Source: Pseudomonadota bacterium
GTDB taxonomy: Bacteria; Pseudomonadota; Gammaproteobacteria; Xanthomonadales; Rhodanobacteraceae
NCBI GenBank assembly: GCA_018240565.1
Contig: JAFEFO010000015.1
Span: forward strand, 1-64,000
Reading direction: 5' to 3'
Length of the DNA stretch: 64,000 bases
Both the position numbers and the translations under genes were made by a program. The notes below the pieces were generated by a model. It saw only the letters and a list, made by a program, of their open reading frames with translations. It was not told the DNA's origin and did not search any database. This document shows positions 44,668 to 54,154 of the stretch, in pieces; position 1 is the stretch's first letter; each line of letters starts with the position of its first letter.

Positions 44668-45999
44668 TCAGACGGCGTTGGGCTGGCGCAGGTTGTCGCG
44701 CAGCCATTCGCCGTCGCCATCGGCCAGGCCAAACAACGGCTCGATCAAAGCGCGTGGCGCGTCGATGCGGACTTCCCAGCCGTCTTCGGCATGGCGTTCG
44801 TCCGCCACCAGTCCTTGCGCGAACAGGCGCGCCCGCAGTCGTCCCGCCTGCATCGGCAGACGCAGCCAACGCTGCACGCGTTCGCCTTGCAAGGCGCGAG
44901 CGATGCTGTCACGCAGCAGATCCAGTCCGAGTGCGTGCGTGGCCGATACCCACACGCGTGGGGTCTTGCCGCCATCCAGCATTTCGGCACGTGGCGCCGG
45001 CATTCCCTCGCCGTTCGCCAATTTATCCAATTTGTTGAACACCAATATCTGCGGCACGTCCTGCGCGCCGATTTCGGCGAGCACGCGCTCGACCTCGGCG
45101 ATGCGCCGGTCGCGCTCGGGGTCCGCGCAATCCACGACGTGCAGCAGCAGATCCGCGTCGCGGGTTTCGGCCAACGTCGACTTGAATGCGGCGACGAGAT
45201 CGTGCGGCAAGTCGCGGATGAATCCCACCGTGTCGGCGAGCACGAACGGCCCGCAGTTGAGCCCGTCGATGCGGCGCAGGGTCGGATCGAGCGTGGCGAA
45301 CAACTGGTCTGCCGCGTACACGCCGGCACCGGTGAGCGCGTTGAACAACGTGGACTTGCCCGCATTGGTGTAGCCCACCAGCGACACCAGCGGCAGCGCA
45401 TTGCGTTCGCGCGCGCGACGCGCGGTACTGCGCTGCGTCTGCACTTTTTCCAGCCGCGCATCAAGCTGTTTGACGCGCGCGGCGAGCAGGCGGCGATCGA
45501 GTTCGAGCTGGGTTTCGCCCGGCCCGCGCAGACCGATTGCGCCGCCGCGCTGGCGCTCCAGGTGGGTCCAGCCGCGCACCAGGCGCGTGGACATGTGCTT
45601 GAGCTGCGCGAGTTCGACTTGCAGCTTGCCTTCGTGCGAACGCGCACGCTGGGCGAAGATGTCAAGGATCAGGCCGGTGCGATCGACCACGCGGCACTCG
45701 CAGAACTTCTCGAGGTTGCGCTCCTGTACCGGCGAGAGCGCATGGTTGACGAGGATCAGGTCCGCGCCGGTCGCGAGTTTGCGCGCCTTCAATTCCTCGG
45801 CCTTGCCGCTGCCGATGAAGAACTTGGGATTGGGCCGCTCGATGCGTGCACTCAGCGTGTCCACCACGCTGGCACCGGCCGAGCGCGCCAGTTCGCGGAA
45901 CTCGGCCAGGGCATCGGCATCGCCTGCACCGGAGCGATGCGGCTGCACCAGCAGCGCGCATTCGCCCTTGCGCGATCGTTCGAACAGCGTCTGGACCAA
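44668..45999 (-). CDS. hflX: ribosome-associated GTPase HflX
   Basis: A GTPase that splits stalled 70S ribosomes. Features: N-terminal HflX domain (VVDTLSARIERPNPKFFIGSGKAEELK), HMSTRLVRGWTHLERQRGG, and G domain with GYTNAGKSTLFNALTG, DTVGFIRDLPHDLV and NKLD. The start is uncertain: the frame runs 63 bases into hfq (to 46062). I chose a TTG at 45999, directly after the hfq stop, because GAGGG lies 5 bases upstream and homologues begin near LVQTLFERSRKGE; an ATG at 46044 overlapping hfq is the alternative. Confidence 0.93.
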   Translation of the reverse strand: MVQTLFERSRKGECALLVQPHRSGAGDADALAEFRELARSAGASVVDTLSARIERPNPKFFIGSGKAEELKARKLATGADLILVNHALSPVQERNLEKFCECRVVDRTGLILDIFAQRARSHEGKLQVELAQLKHMSTRLVRGWTHLERQRGGAIGLRGPGETQLELDRRLLAARVKQLDARLEKVQTQRSTARRARERNALPLVSLVGYTNAGKSTLFNALTGAGVYAADQLFATLDPTLRRIDGLNCGPFVLADTVGFIRDLPHDLVAAFKSTLAETRDADLLLHVVDCADPERDRRIAEVERVLAEIGAQDVPQILVFNKLDKLANGEGMPAPRAEMLDGGKTPRVWVSATHALGLDLLRDSIARALQGERVQRWLRLPMQAGRLRARLFAQGLVADERHAEDGWEVRIDAPRALIEPLFGLADGDGEWLRDNLRQPNAV

Positions 46000-46000
46000 G

Positions 46001-46270
46001 TCAGCCCTCGGCGGTTTCGGCCTCGACGGCCGCAACGCTGGCATTGCCCTCGTGCTCGGCAACGCGCACGTTGCGGCTGGGCACGATCGTGGAAATCGCG
46101 TGCTTGTAGACCATCTGGCTGACGGTGTTGCGCAACAGCACCACGAACTGGTCGAAGGACTCCACCGTGCCCTGCAACTTGATGCCGTTCACCAGATAGA
46201 TCGCCACCGGCACGCGCTCGCGCCGCAGCGCGTTGAGAAACGGATCCTGCAGACTCTGACCTTTGGACAT
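46001..46270 (-). CDS. hfq: RNA chaperone Hfq
   Basis: An 89-residue Hfq, a hexameric Sm-like RNA chaperone. The Sm1 and Sm2 motifs are exact: [31 protein letters not shown], then [31 protein letters not shown]. The C-terminal tail is short and acidic ([14 protein letters not shown]). In the miaA-hfq-hflX order typical of gammaproteobacteria; hflX begins one base later. Confidence 0.97.
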   Translation of the reverse strand: MSKGQSLQDPFLNALRRERVPVAIYLVNGIKLQGTVESFDQFVVLLRNTVSQMVYKHAISTIVPSRNVRVAEHEGNASVAAVEAETAEG

Positions 46271-46389
46271 GGTTCTTCTCCTCGACGAACTTTGTAATTA
46301 TGCGAACCGGAGAAACGGCGCGGCCAAAAAACAGATATGGCATCAACGCCCCGATTCAAGGTGTTGAAAGTATACACCTTTCCGCTGCA

Positions 46390-47331
46390 CTACGCCGCTG
46401 GCCCGAGGAAATCCTCCAGCGCGCGCTGCGCCGCGGCCGGCGCGGCCGGATCGAGGTCACGCGCGTCGAGTTCCCCACGCAGCCACGTGAGTTGGCGTTT
46501 GGCGAGCTGGCGCGTGGCAAAAATGGCGCGGTCGCGGAACTGTTTTGCATCGAATTGGCCGTCCAGGTGCTGCCAGGCCTGGCGGTAGCCCACCGCGCGC
46601 ACGGCCGGCAGGTCCGCGTGCAGGTCGCCGCGCGCGTGCAAGGCCCGCACTTCCTCCAGAAAGCCCTGCGCGATCATCACATCCATGCGCTGTGCAATGC
46701 GGTCATGCAAGACGGCACGGTCATCGGGAAGCAGCGCCAGCTTGAGCACGCGATACGCGAATGGCGCCGGTGTCCCGCCTTGTAGTTGCGACAGCGGCTT
46801 GCCGGTGATCTGGATCACTTCCAGCGCGCGCTGGATGCGCTGCGCGTCGCCCGGGCGGATCTTCTCCGCCGCCGCGGCATCGAGCCGTTGCAAGCGCGCA
46901 TGCAATGCCGGCCAACCGAGTTGCGATGCTTCTTCAGCCAAGCGTGCACGGATGCCTGCGTCCGCCTCCGGCAAATCCGACAACCCCGATTGCAGCGCGC
47001 GGAAATACAGACCGGTGCCACCGACCAGCAGGGGAATCTTGCCCTTTTGCACAATGTCGGCCATTTCGCGCAGCGCGTCGGCGCGGAAGTCAGCAGCCGA
47101 GTAAGGTTCGATCGGATCGCGGATATCGAGCAGCCGATGCGGAAAGTCGCGCAAGGTCTGCGCATCGGGTTTGGCCGCGCCGATGTCGAGCCCGCGATAC
47201 ACCAGCGCCGAATCCACGCTGATCAGATCCAGTGGAAAACACCGTGCCAATTCGCAGGCGAGCGCGGTCTTGCCCGATGCGGTCGGGCCCATCAGGAAGA
47301 TTGCGCGCGGGCGTGTGTCGATCGTCATCAC
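46390..47331 (-). CDS. miaA: tRNA dimethylallyltransferase MiaA
   Basis: A 313-residue enzyme that adds an isopentenyl group to A37 of tRNAs reading codons that start with U. P-loop [15 protein letters not shown] at the N-terminus, [32 protein letters not shown] and the later GYRQAWQHL are diagnostic. The start may be either of two adjacent ATGs (47331 or 47328). It is 119 bases upstream of hfq on the same strand. Confidence 0.96.
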   Translation of the reverse strand: MMTIDTRPRAIFLMGPTASGKTALACELARCFPLDLISVDSALVYRGLDIGAAKPDAQTLRDFPHRLLDIRDPIEPYSAADFRADALREMADIVQKGKIPLLVGGTGLYFRALQSGLSDLPEADAGIRARLAEEASQLGWPALHARLQRLDAAAAEKIRPGDAQRIQRALEVIQITGKPLSQLQGGTPAPFAYRVLKLALLPDDRAVLHDRIAQRMDVMIAQGFLEEVRALHARGDLHADLPAVRAVGYRQAWQHLDGQFDAKQFRDRAIFATRQLAKRQLTWLRGELDARDLDPAAPAAAQRALEDFLGPAA

Positions 47332-47356
47332 CGAAGTTTACCTGCACGGCACTGCA

Positions 47357-47389
47357 TTGCTCGCAGCACGGTGCCGAGCTATGCTCGGC
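47357..47389 (+). promoter_or_regulatory. promoter and inverted-repeat operator of the VapBC module
   Basis: TTGCTC (47357-47362) and TATGCT (47380-47385) are exactly 17 bases apart. The inverted repeat GCCGAGC-TAT-GCTCGGC (47373-47389) covers the end of the spacer and the -10 box. Its position fits autorepression by an AbrB-type antitoxin. The ATG of vapB lies 24 bases after the repeat. Confidence 0.6.
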
Positions 47390-47413
47390 GTAATACTTTT
47401 CAAGGTACTACCT

Positions 47414-47671
47414 ATGCAAACCTCCAATGTCACGCAGAAGGGCCAGATCACTGTGCCGTCCGGCATCCGGCGCGCGCTCGGCATCCGCCCCGGCGGCAAG
47501 GTGCGTTTCACGCGCAAAGGCCACGGCGTGCTTGTCGAGGCCGTCGACGAACCGACGGTGGATTCGCTGTTCGGCGTGCTCAAGATGCCCAAGGGCTGTG
47601 GCGTTGCAGATATGGATGCTGCCATCGACGCTGCCAAGGCGAAACGTGCCGTTGCATTGCGCCGCAAATGA
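47414..47671 (+). CDS. vapB: VapB-type (AbrB-fold) antitoxin
   Basis: An 85-residue antitoxin. The AbrB-like swapped-hairpin domain is at the N-terminus (SNVTQKGQITVPSGIRRALGIRPGGKVRF), and the C-terminal part (KMPKGCGVADMDAAIDAAKAKRA) would inhibit the toxin. The ATG at 47414 fits the family start; longer upstream frames do not. It overlaps the PIN-toxin start by 4 bases (ATGA). Confidence 0.9.
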   Translation: MQTSNVTQKGQITVPSGIRRALGIRPGGKVRFTRKGHGVLVEAVDEPTVDSLFGVLKMPKGCGVADMDAAIDAAKAKRAVALRRK

Positions 47672-48057
47672 TCGCGCTCGATACCAATGTATTGCTGCGC
47701 GCGCTCGTCGACGATGACGAGGCCACAAGTCAGTGCGCCGCCGCGCGCAGGCTCGTCGCGGCTGCGACCGCAGTGACCATCAGTGCCGCAGTATTTCTCG
47801 AGGCCGTGTGGACGTTGTCACGCAGTTTCGGCTTTCCGCGCAAGGATGTCGCGCGCGTCGCCACGATGCTGCTCGGACATCCCAAGTACCGTGTCCAGGA
47901 TGCGACGCTGTTCGAAGCAGCGGTCGCACGCTTTGGCGCTGGCAACATCGACTTCGCCGATGCAGTCGCGCTTGAACATGCTTCCCGCAACAGCGCCACG
48001 CTGTACACCTTCGACCGCAAGCTCGCGAAACTCGACGGCGCCCAAGGGGCCGGGTGA
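47668..48057 (+). CDS. vapC: VapC-type PIN-domain ribonuclease toxin
   Basis: A 129-residue PIN-domain RNase. Acidic active-site residues are in place: D5 ([12 protein letters not shown]), Glu in [12 protein letters not shown], and Asp residues in [10 protein letters not shown] and TFDRKLAKL. VapC toxins cleave tRNA or rRNA at specific sites. Coupled to the antitoxin by a 4-base overlap; the stop lies about 50 bases before the tdh start. No lesion is visible. Confidence 0.9.
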   Translation: MIALDTNVLLRALVDDDEATSQCAAARRLVAAATAVTISAAVFLEAVWTLSRSFGFPRKDVARVATMLLGHPKYRVQDATLFEAAVARFGAGNIDFADAVALEHASRNSATLYTFDRKLAKLDGAQGAG

Positions 48058-48104
48058 TTCGAATCGCCCGTCGGGCCTATAATTGGCAGGTTCAGGAGAC
48101 TGCC

Positions 48105-49139
48105 ATGTCGAACACGATGAAGGCGCTGGTCAAGCGCGAAGCCGCCAAGGGCATCTGGATGGAACAGGTGCCGATTCCCGAGATCGGACCGAACGAGGTG
48201 CTGGTCAAACTGGAAAAGACCGCGATCTGCGGCACCGACCTGCACATCTACAAGTGGGACGAATGGTCGCAGCGCGTGATCAAGCCCGGACTCGTCATCG
48301 GCCACGAGTTCGTCGGCCGCATCGTCGACATGGGCCCGGGCGTGCGCGGTTACGCGCTCGGCCAGCGCGTCTCGGCGGAAGGCCACATCGTCTGCGGCGT
48401 GTGCCGCAACTGCCGTGCCGGCAAGCAGCACCTGTGTCCGAATACGGTCGGCATCGGCGTCAATCGCAATGGCGCATTCGCCGAATACATCGCGATGCCG
48501 GCCTCGAACCTGTGGCCGATTCCGGACCAGATTCCGTCCGAGCTGGCCGCGTTCTTCGACCCGTACGGCAATGCCGCGCATTGCGCGCTGGAGTTCGACT
48601 TGATCGGTGAGGACGTGCTGATCACCGGCGCCGGGCCGATCGGCATCATCGCCGCCGGCATCGCCAAGCACGTCGGCGCGCGCAACGTCGTCGTCACCGA
48701 TGTCAACGACTATCGCCTCAAACTCGCCGCCGACATGGGCGCCACGCGCGTGGTCAACGTGTCCAAGCAGTCGCTGAAGGAGGTCGTCAAGGACCTGCAC
48801 ATGGAAGGCTTCGACGTGGGCCTGGAAATGTCCGGCAATCCGCGCGCGTTCGGCGACATGCTCGACTGCATGTACCACGGCGGCAAGGTTGCCCTGCTCG
48901 GCATCATGCCGAACGGTTCCGGCATCGATTGGGACAAGGTGATCTTCAAGGGATTGGTGCTGCACGGCATCTACGGTCGGCGCATGTACGAGACCTGGTA
49001 CAAGATGACGCAGATGCTGCTCACCGGTTTCCCGCTGCAGAAGGTGCTTACGCACCAGGTGCACATCGACGATTTCCAGAAAGGCTTCGACCTGATGGAA
49101 GCGGGCAATTGCGGGAAGGTTGTCTGTTCCTGGAATTGA
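48105..49139 (+). CDS. tdh: L-threonine 3-dehydrogenase
   Basis: A 344-residue zinc-dependent medium-chain dehydrogenase converting L-threonine to 2-amino-3-ketobutyrate. The catalytic zinc ligands appear in [13 protein letters not shown] and GHEFVGR, the structural zinc site in [15 protein letters not shown], and the Rossmann motif in [23 protein letters not shown] at 48105 has a good upstream AGGAG (TTCAGGAGACTGCC). Its partner kbl is not adjacent: it lies 3 kb downstream at 52188, with two unrelated genes in between. Confidence 0.95.
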   Translation: MSNTMKALVKREAAKGIWMEQVPIPEIGPNEVLVKLEKTAICGTDLHIYKWDEWSQRVIKPGLVIGHEFVGRIVDMGPGVRGYALGQRVSAEGHIVCGVCRNCRAGKQHLCPNTVGIGVNRNGAFAEYIAMPASNLWPIPDQIPSELAAFFDPYGNAAHCALEFDLIGEDVLITGAGPIGIIAAGIAKHVGARNVVVTDVNDYRLKLAADMGATRVVNVSKQSLKEVVKDLHMEGFDVGLEMSGNPRAFGDMLDCMYHGGKVALLGIMPNGSGIDWDKVIFKGLVLHGIYGRRMYETWYKMTQMLLTGFPLQKVLTHQVHIDDFQKGFDLMEAGNCGKVVCSWN

Positions 49140-49148
49140 AATAGTAAC

Positions 49149-49277
49149 CGTCATCCCGGCAGGGACTGCCGGGATCCAGAACACATGGACGTGGGCGTTC
49201 CTGATCAGTCCGCCATCCTTGGCACCTGGATTCCCCTCGGTCGGCTGTCGCCGACACTCGACCCTGCCGGAATGACG
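49149..49277. repeat. dispersed intergenic repeat, copy D
   Basis: CGTCATCCCGGCAGGGACTGCCGGGATCCAG at the left end and CCCTGCCGGAATGACG at the right end; it also contains CCTTGGCACCTGGATTCC, nearly identical to part of copy B. About 129 bases, the longest copy. It lies 9 bases after the tdh stop and 48 bases before the next gene's start. Confidence 0.85.
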
Positions 49278-49325
49278 ACTTCGGTTGTTCATCCCCAATT
49301 CCAACGCCATCGGCAAAATAGCCGC

Positions 49326-50717
49326 ATGCGTTTTCGAACTTCGATTCTTGCGTGCGCGCTCTTGCTCGCCTGCTCCGCGCACGCGAGCGGGACCTTCGAA
49401 CCCGAACCCGTGCTCAAGGCGCCGCAGTTGGTGCAGGCGCCGCTGTTGTCCGGGCCGGACTTCCGCGTGGTGCCGGAAGTGCCGATTCGCGGCTACATGG
49501 GCAATTTCCTGATCGACACCAAATTCGGCCCGATCCATGCGGACAGCGTCGAGATGTTGTCGATCCGCATCAGCGAATTGCCGGCAATGCAAGCGCTGGA
49601 CCAGGCCAGCCGCACCGGCGCATTTGCCACCGCGCTCGCCGCACGTGCGAAGAAGACCGGCTCGGCGATCGTCAACGTTGTCACCCATCCCATCGATACG
49701 ATCACCGGATTGCCCGAAGGCGTGGCGCGTTACCTCGGTGCACAATGGGACAAATGGAGCGGTCGCGCGCAGTCGCTGTCCGACCGCTCGCAACGCGAAT
49801 TCGAGAATCGCGGCGATCCGTACCGTGCTCCGGAAGGACCGATGACCGCCTTGCGCAATGCGCCGCCGGAGCACCCGCCTCCATCGATCGATGCAAAGAA
49901 TCGCGCCTGGTACGCGCGCGCCGGCAACGAAGTCGCGCGCGAAGGCAAGCGCTACCTGCAGTTCAACTCGCAACGGCGCGCCATGGCCAAGGTGCTGGGC
50001 GTGGACCCGGATTCGAGCAATCCGGTGCTCGACCAGGAACTGGACACGCTCGCCTGGGCGGCGGTGTGGGGAAACTTTTCCGCCGGCACCGCGCTCGGCG
50101 CCGTGGGCGGCACGGCGGCCACGGTCATTGGCGACACCGGCAAGCTCAATCAATATGTGTTGTCGAAAACGCCGGAACAGCTTCGCGAGATCAACGAAAA
50201 ACGCCTGCTGGCACTATGCAGTGACGACACCGCCGTGCGCAGCTTCCTGCGCCGCGGCGGCTTCACCGACACGCTGCGCACGGAACTGGCGCTGACGCTG
50301 GAAAAGCTCGCGCCGAAATCCGGATGCAACGGCCTGCTCGAACTTGCCGCCACCACGCATGGCGAGGTCGAGGCGCGCTATCTCGTCAATGCGCTCAAGC
50401 TCATCGCGCAGCAACCCGGCGCGACCGGCGGCGAATTGTCCACGGCGAACGCCGCCATCACCTGGCGCACGCCCGCCGGGAAACTGCTGCTGCCGTTGCC
50501 GGTGGATTACCTGAGCTGGAACGAAAACCTGGCCCGGTTCTTCGACCAACCAAATCTGCGCATGGCGGACAAGCTCGTGCTGATCGGCGGCGAGGCCTCG
50601 ATGCTTGCGCAACGCGCGCTGACCGACCGCGGCTGGGGCATCGCTTCGCGCGCGCCGTACGCGGGTGCGCCGGCGTATGCGAGCGCGGGCGAATTCGATC
50701 CGCACGACGCGCTCTGA
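49326..50717 (+). CDS. uncharacterised envelope protein, 463 residues
   Basis: I do not recognise this family. The ATG at 49326 gives an N-terminal signal: SILACALLLACSAHASG can be read as a lipobox (LLAC) or as a signal-peptidase-I site (AHA-SG). The mature part has Pro/Ala-rich stretches (GTFEPEPVLKAPQLVQAP), a Gly-rich segment that could be membrane-associated (GTALGAVGGTAATVIGD) and no Cys-rich or catalytic signature that I can name. It lies between the tdh gene and the convergent 467-residue gene; only 6 bases separate the two stops. Confidence 0.7.
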   Translation: MRFRTSILACALLLACSAHASGTFEPEPVLKAPQLVQAPLLSGPDFRVVPEVPIRGYMGNFLIDTKFGPIHADSVEMLSIRISELPAMQALDQASRTGAFATALAARAKKTGSAIVNVVTHPIDTITGLPEGVARYLGAQWDKWSGRAQSLSDRSQREFENRGDPYRAPEGPMTALRNAPPEHPPPSIDAKNRAWYARAGNEVAREGKRYLQFNSQRRAMAKVLGVDPDSSNPVLDQELDTLAWAAVWGNFSAGTALGAVGGTAATVIGDTGKLNQYVLSKTPEQLREINEKRLLALCSDDTAVRSFLRRGGFTDTLRTELALTLEKLAPKSGCNGLLELAATTHGEVEARYLVNALKLIAQQPGATGGELSTANAAITWRTPAGKLLLPLPVDYLSWNENLARFFDQPNLRMADKLVLIGGEASMLAQRALTDRGWGIASRAPYAGAPAYASAGEFDPHDAL

Positions 50718-50723
50718 TCGGCG

Positions 50724-52127
50724 TCATTGCGGCGCGACTTCGAGCTTGTCGAGCTGGTCCTCGTAGTAGTTTCCGCCCGAAGCGAAGATCAGGAAATTCC
50801 GCGCCGCCTTGTGCGCGGCGGCATCTGCATTCGCATCGCGCAAGGTATCGAGCGCGGCGTCGGTGAACAATCGCTGCACGTTCTGGCGATTGGCCTCGTA
50901 CTGCTCGCGCAGCTGCCGGAACATGGTGGATCTGGTTGCCGAATCCAGGTTCCGCACCTGCGCGGCCGTCTGCGTGCGCAGTTCGCCCAGCACGGCTTCT
51001 TCTGAAGTCGGCACCGGGTTCGGCAGCGCGAAATGCAGGCGCCCGAAACTGTCGGCATACACGCCCTCGTTGTTGTTCCAGACAACCTGTTCGCCATCGC
51101 GCAGAAGGGCATCGGCGGGAGCGCTGGCGGTGAAGCGCGTCAGGCGACCCAGGTCGGCCAACATGTCGGTGCCGATGTCAGCCCAATCCGCATTGGCGTG
51201 GCGCACCAGTTTCGGCAGCGCATCGCTCCACCACGGCAGCGCCAGCAGCGGCGCGAGCGTCAGCAGCCACAGGATCGCGTTGGATTGGCCGGTGAGGAAT
51301 TTCATGCCCATGCGCCACACGATCACGCCGGGAACCGCGAAGACCAGTGCGAAAATCCAGCCGCCCCACCACACGCCGTCGTGCGCATCGGCGACGACTT
51401 TCGCCGGCACTGCAGATTCCGGATGCTGCGGATCATAGGCGAGAAGAATGGCCTTGACCGGCGTGGTCCAACTCGACAAGGCGACATCCAGCGGCGCGTC
51501 ATGCGCCTCGCGCAGATCGGCATAGGCCGTAGCCGGCAACGGTTTGATCCGCGAATAGGTACTCGGCGGGTGCGACTTGAGCCAGTCCAGCGCGGCTTTG
51601 CTCATGCGCACTTGCTGCACGGCAAAACCGTTTGCGTCGCGTGCGAACGAGAATGGCACGTCGGGCATCAGCATCTTCCAATCGTCGAAGCGGAAGGAAT
51701 CGCTGAACTGCAGGCGGTTGCCGCATATCGCGCGTTGCAGCGGCGCGCCCCAGTCGCCGGAGTATTCGACGATCGCGCAAGGCGTGACCTGGCTCCACGG
51801 CTGCCAATACAACTTGTCTTTCGGCAGCACGGCGGGATCGAATTCGAGTGCGATCCAGCTTTCCACGATGCGGCCATCGGCATGCGCCGTGAACGGCGCA
51901 TATTGGCGCTGATCCAACAGCGGCTTGGGGCCGAGCGACCACGCCATCGCCAGGAAGATGCCGCCGAACAGCAGCATGAAGCCGGCGATCAAACCGATCA
52001 ACGGCGCGGAAATGACCGTTGCCAGGCCCTGCCCGATTGCGGCGCGCAGATTGTCGAGCAATCCGCTCGGCAACGGCACGTCCGCATCTCGTGCAGGCGT
52101 GTCCTGTGTCTCGCGAGTCTTGCGCAT
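50724..52127 (-). CDS. uncharacterised integral membrane protein, 467 residues
   Basis: I do not recognise this family. Membrane segments are visible at the N-terminus (LIGLIAGFMLLFGGIFLAMAW), in the middle (GWIFALVFAVPGVIVWRMG) and after it (AILWLLTLAPLLALPWW), with a large region between the first and second that should be periplasmic. The ATG at 52127 has GGGGAG 6 bases upstream; the long upstream extension on this strand is antisense to kbl and was not accepted. Divergent from kbl (60 bases between starts). Confidence 0.75.
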   Translation of the reverse strand: MRKTRETQDTPARDADVPLPSGLLDNLRAAIGQGLATVISAPLIGLIAGFMLLFGGIFLAMAWSLGPKPLLDQRQYAPFTAHADGRIVESWIALEFDPAVLPKDKLYWQPWSQVTPCAIVEYSGDWGAPLQRAICGNRLQFSDSFRFDDWKMLMPDVPFSFARDANGFAVQQVRMSKAALDWLKSHPPSTYSRIKPLPATAYADLREAHDAPLDVALSSWTTPVKAILLAYDPQHPESAVPAKVVADAHDGVWWGGWIFALVFAVPGVIVWRMGMKFLTGQSNAILWLLTLAPLLALPWWSDALPKLVRHANADWADIGTDMLADLGRLTRFTASAPADALLRDGEQVVWNNNEGVYADSFGRLHFALPNPVPTSEEAVLGELRTQTAAQVRNLDSATRSTMFRQLREQYEANRQNVQRLFTDAALDTLRDANADAAAHKAARNFLIFASGGNYYEDQLDKLEVAPQ

Positions 52128-52187
52128 TGCTGTCTCCCCATGGCGCGCAGCCGCTAGAATAGCGCGATCGCCAATCCGGACACAGCC

Positions 52188-53381
52188 ATGACCTATGTCG
52201 CCCAAAGCCGCCTTGCCGCCGAACTCGATGCCATCCGCGAGCAAGGCTTGTACAAGACCGAGCGCGTGATCGCCACGCCGCAATCGTCGTCGATCAAGAC
52301 CAGTGATGGCCGCGAAGTGCTGAACTTCTGCGCGAACAACTACTTGGGCCTCGCCGATAATCCCGAGATCATCGCCGCGGCGAAACACGCACTCGACACG
52401 CACGGATTCGGACTCGCCAGCGTGCGCTTTATCTGCGGCACGCAGGACCTGCACAAGCAACTGGAAGCCGCGATATCCACGTTCTTCGGCACCGATGATG
52501 CGATTTTGTACACCTCGTGTTTCGACGCCAACGGCGGTCTGTTCGAGACGATTTTGAGCGACGAAGACGTGGTGATTTCCGATGCGCTCAACCACGCATC
52601 GATCATCGACGGCATCCGCCTGTGCAAGGCCGAGCGCCGGCGCTATGCCAACTCCGACATGGCCGAACTTGAAAAGCACCTGCAGGAAACGCAAGGCAAG
52701 CGCACGCGCCTGATCGCCACCGACGGCGTGTTTTCGATGGACGGCTACATTGCCAAATTGGATGAAATCGTCGCGCTCAAGAAGAAGTACAATGCCATGC
52801 TGATGGTCGACGACTCGCATGCCACCGGTTTCGTCGGCCCGACCGGACGCGGCTCGGCGGAATTGCACGGCGTGATGGGCGAGGTCGATGTGTTTACGTC
52901 CACGCTCGGCAAGGCGCTTGGCGGCGGCTCGGGCGGCTTCACCACCGGACGGCGCGAGATCATCGATCTGCTGCGCCAGCGCTCGCGCCCCTACCTGTTT
53001 TCCAACACCCTGCCGCCGCCGCTGGTCGCCGCCTCGATCAAGGTGTTCGAGATGCTGTCGACGAGCAGCGCGCTGCGCGACAAGGTCATGGACAATGCGC
53101 GGTATTTCCGTGAGCGGATGACAAAGGCCGGCTTTGACATAAAGCCCGGTACGCATCCCATCGCACCGGTCATGCTTTACGACGCCAAGCTCGCGCAGCA
53201 ATTCGCGCACGACCTGCTCGACGAAGGCATCTACGTCATCGGCTTCTTCTTCCCTGTCGTCGCCCAGGGCCAGGCGCGTATCCGCACGCAGATGAGCGCG
53301 GCGCACACGCACGAGCAGATCGACCGTGCGGTGGCGGCGTTCACGAAAGTCGGGAAAAGACTGGGCGTGCTCAAGGCATGA
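52188..53381 (+). CDS. kbl: 2-amino-3-ketobutyrate coenzyme A ligase
   Basis: A 397-residue PLP-dependent alpha-oxoamine synthase that cleaves 2-amino-3-ketobutyrate with CoA to glycine and acetyl-CoA, the step after Tdh. Family segments: [45 protein letters not shown] and the PLP lysine K242 in STLGKALGG. Its stop overlaps the DDAH-family start by 4 bases, so that gene is translationally coupled. Confidence 0.95.
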   Translation: MTYVAQSRLAAELDAIREQGLYKTERVIATPQSSSIKTSDGREVLNFCANNYLGLADNPEIIAAAKHALDTHGFGLASVRFICGTQDLHKQLEAAISTFFGTDDAILYTSCFDANGGLFETILSDEDVVISDALNHASIIDGIRLCKAERRRYANSDMAELEKHLQETQGKRTRLIATDGVFSMDGYIAKLDEIVALKKKYNAMLMVDDSHATGFVGPTGRGSAELHGVMGEVDVFTSTLGKALGGGSGGFTTGRREIIDLLRQRSRPYLFSNTLPPPLVAASIKVFEMLSTSSALRDKVMDNARYFRERMTKAGFDIKPGTHPIAPVMLYDAKLAQQFAHDLLDEGIYVIGFFFPVVAQGQARIRTQMSAAHTHEQIDRAVAAFTKVGKRLGVLKA

Positions 53382-54154
53382 CCGCCTTCAAACGCGCCAT
53401 CGTCCGGCCGCCCGCCGCGAATTTTGCACAAGGCCTGACCAGCGTCGATTTGGGCACGCCCGACGTCAGCCTTGCGCTGGAGCAGCATGCGCGCTACTGC
53501 GCTGCCCTTGAACAATGCGGGTTGACGCTCACGCGACTGCCCGACGACGCGCGCTTTGCCGATTCCACCTTCGTGGAAGACACCGCCATCCTCACCGATC
53601 GCTGCGCGATCCTGACTCGTCCAGGCGCGGCCAGCCGCGCTGGCGAAGTGGCGGCGATCGAGCCTGCCGTACGCGCCAATTTTTCGCGCATCCATCAGAT
53701 CCAGGCGCCGGGAACGCTCGACGGCGGCGATGTCTGCCAGGTCGAGGAGCATTTCTTCATCGGGATTTCGGAACGCACCAATGAACAAGGCGCGCGCCAG
53801 CTTGCCGCAATCCTCGCACAGGAAGGTTTCACCTCCACGGCGATCGATATTCGCGGCGTGAACGGCATCCTGCACCTGAAAAGCGGCATTTCGTACCTGG
53901 GCGACCAGCGCCTGGTGCTGATCGATGCGCTTGCCGGCCGCGCCGAATTCGCCGGCTACGAGATCGTGCGCATCGCCGCCGAGGAAAACTACGCCGCGAA
54001 TTTCCTGCGCATCAACGACCGCGTGATCGTCTCCGCCGGATTTCCCCGATTCGAAGCGCGCGTGCGCGATTTCGGCCATCGCATCGTTGCGCTCGACATG
54101 TCGGAGTTCCGCAAGATGGATGGCGCGCTCAGTTGTCTGTCGCTGCGTTTTTAG
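53378..54154 (+). CDS. dimethylarginine dimethylaminohydrolase (DDAH) family protein
   Basis: A 258-residue amidinotransferase-fold hydrolase. It retains [11 protein letters not shown], the GTLDGGDV loop, [11 protein letters not shown] (His) and the catalytic Cys253 in [14 protein letters not shown] turns methylated arginines into citrulline and methylamines; in bacteria the substrate may differ. Coupled to kbl by a 4-base overlap, suggesting a role with threonine/glycine or arginine catabolism. The 3' end overlaps the convergent pseudouridine synthase by 26 bases. Confidence 0.88.
   Translation: MTAFKRAIVRPPAANFAQGLTSVDLGTPDVSLALEQHARYCAALEQCGLTLTRLPDDARFADSTFVEDTAILTDRCAILTRPGAASRAGEVAAIEPAVRANFSRIHQIQAPGTLDGGDVCQVEEHFFIGISERTNEQGARQLAAILAQEGFTSTAIDIRGVNGILHLKSGISYLGDQRLVLIDALAGRAEFAGYEIVRIAAEENYAANFLRINDRVIVSAGFPRFEARVRDFGHRIVALDMSEFRKMDGALSCLSLRF

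Noticed and set aside
46786..47667. Long frame upstream of and including vapC
   Set aside because: Overlaps miaA and vapB in other frames; the PIN protein starts cleanly at 47668.
50724..53312. An 862-codon frame making the membrane protein twice as long
   Set aside because: The upstream half is antisense to kbl and has no family features; the ATG at 52127 has a good ribosome-binding site.
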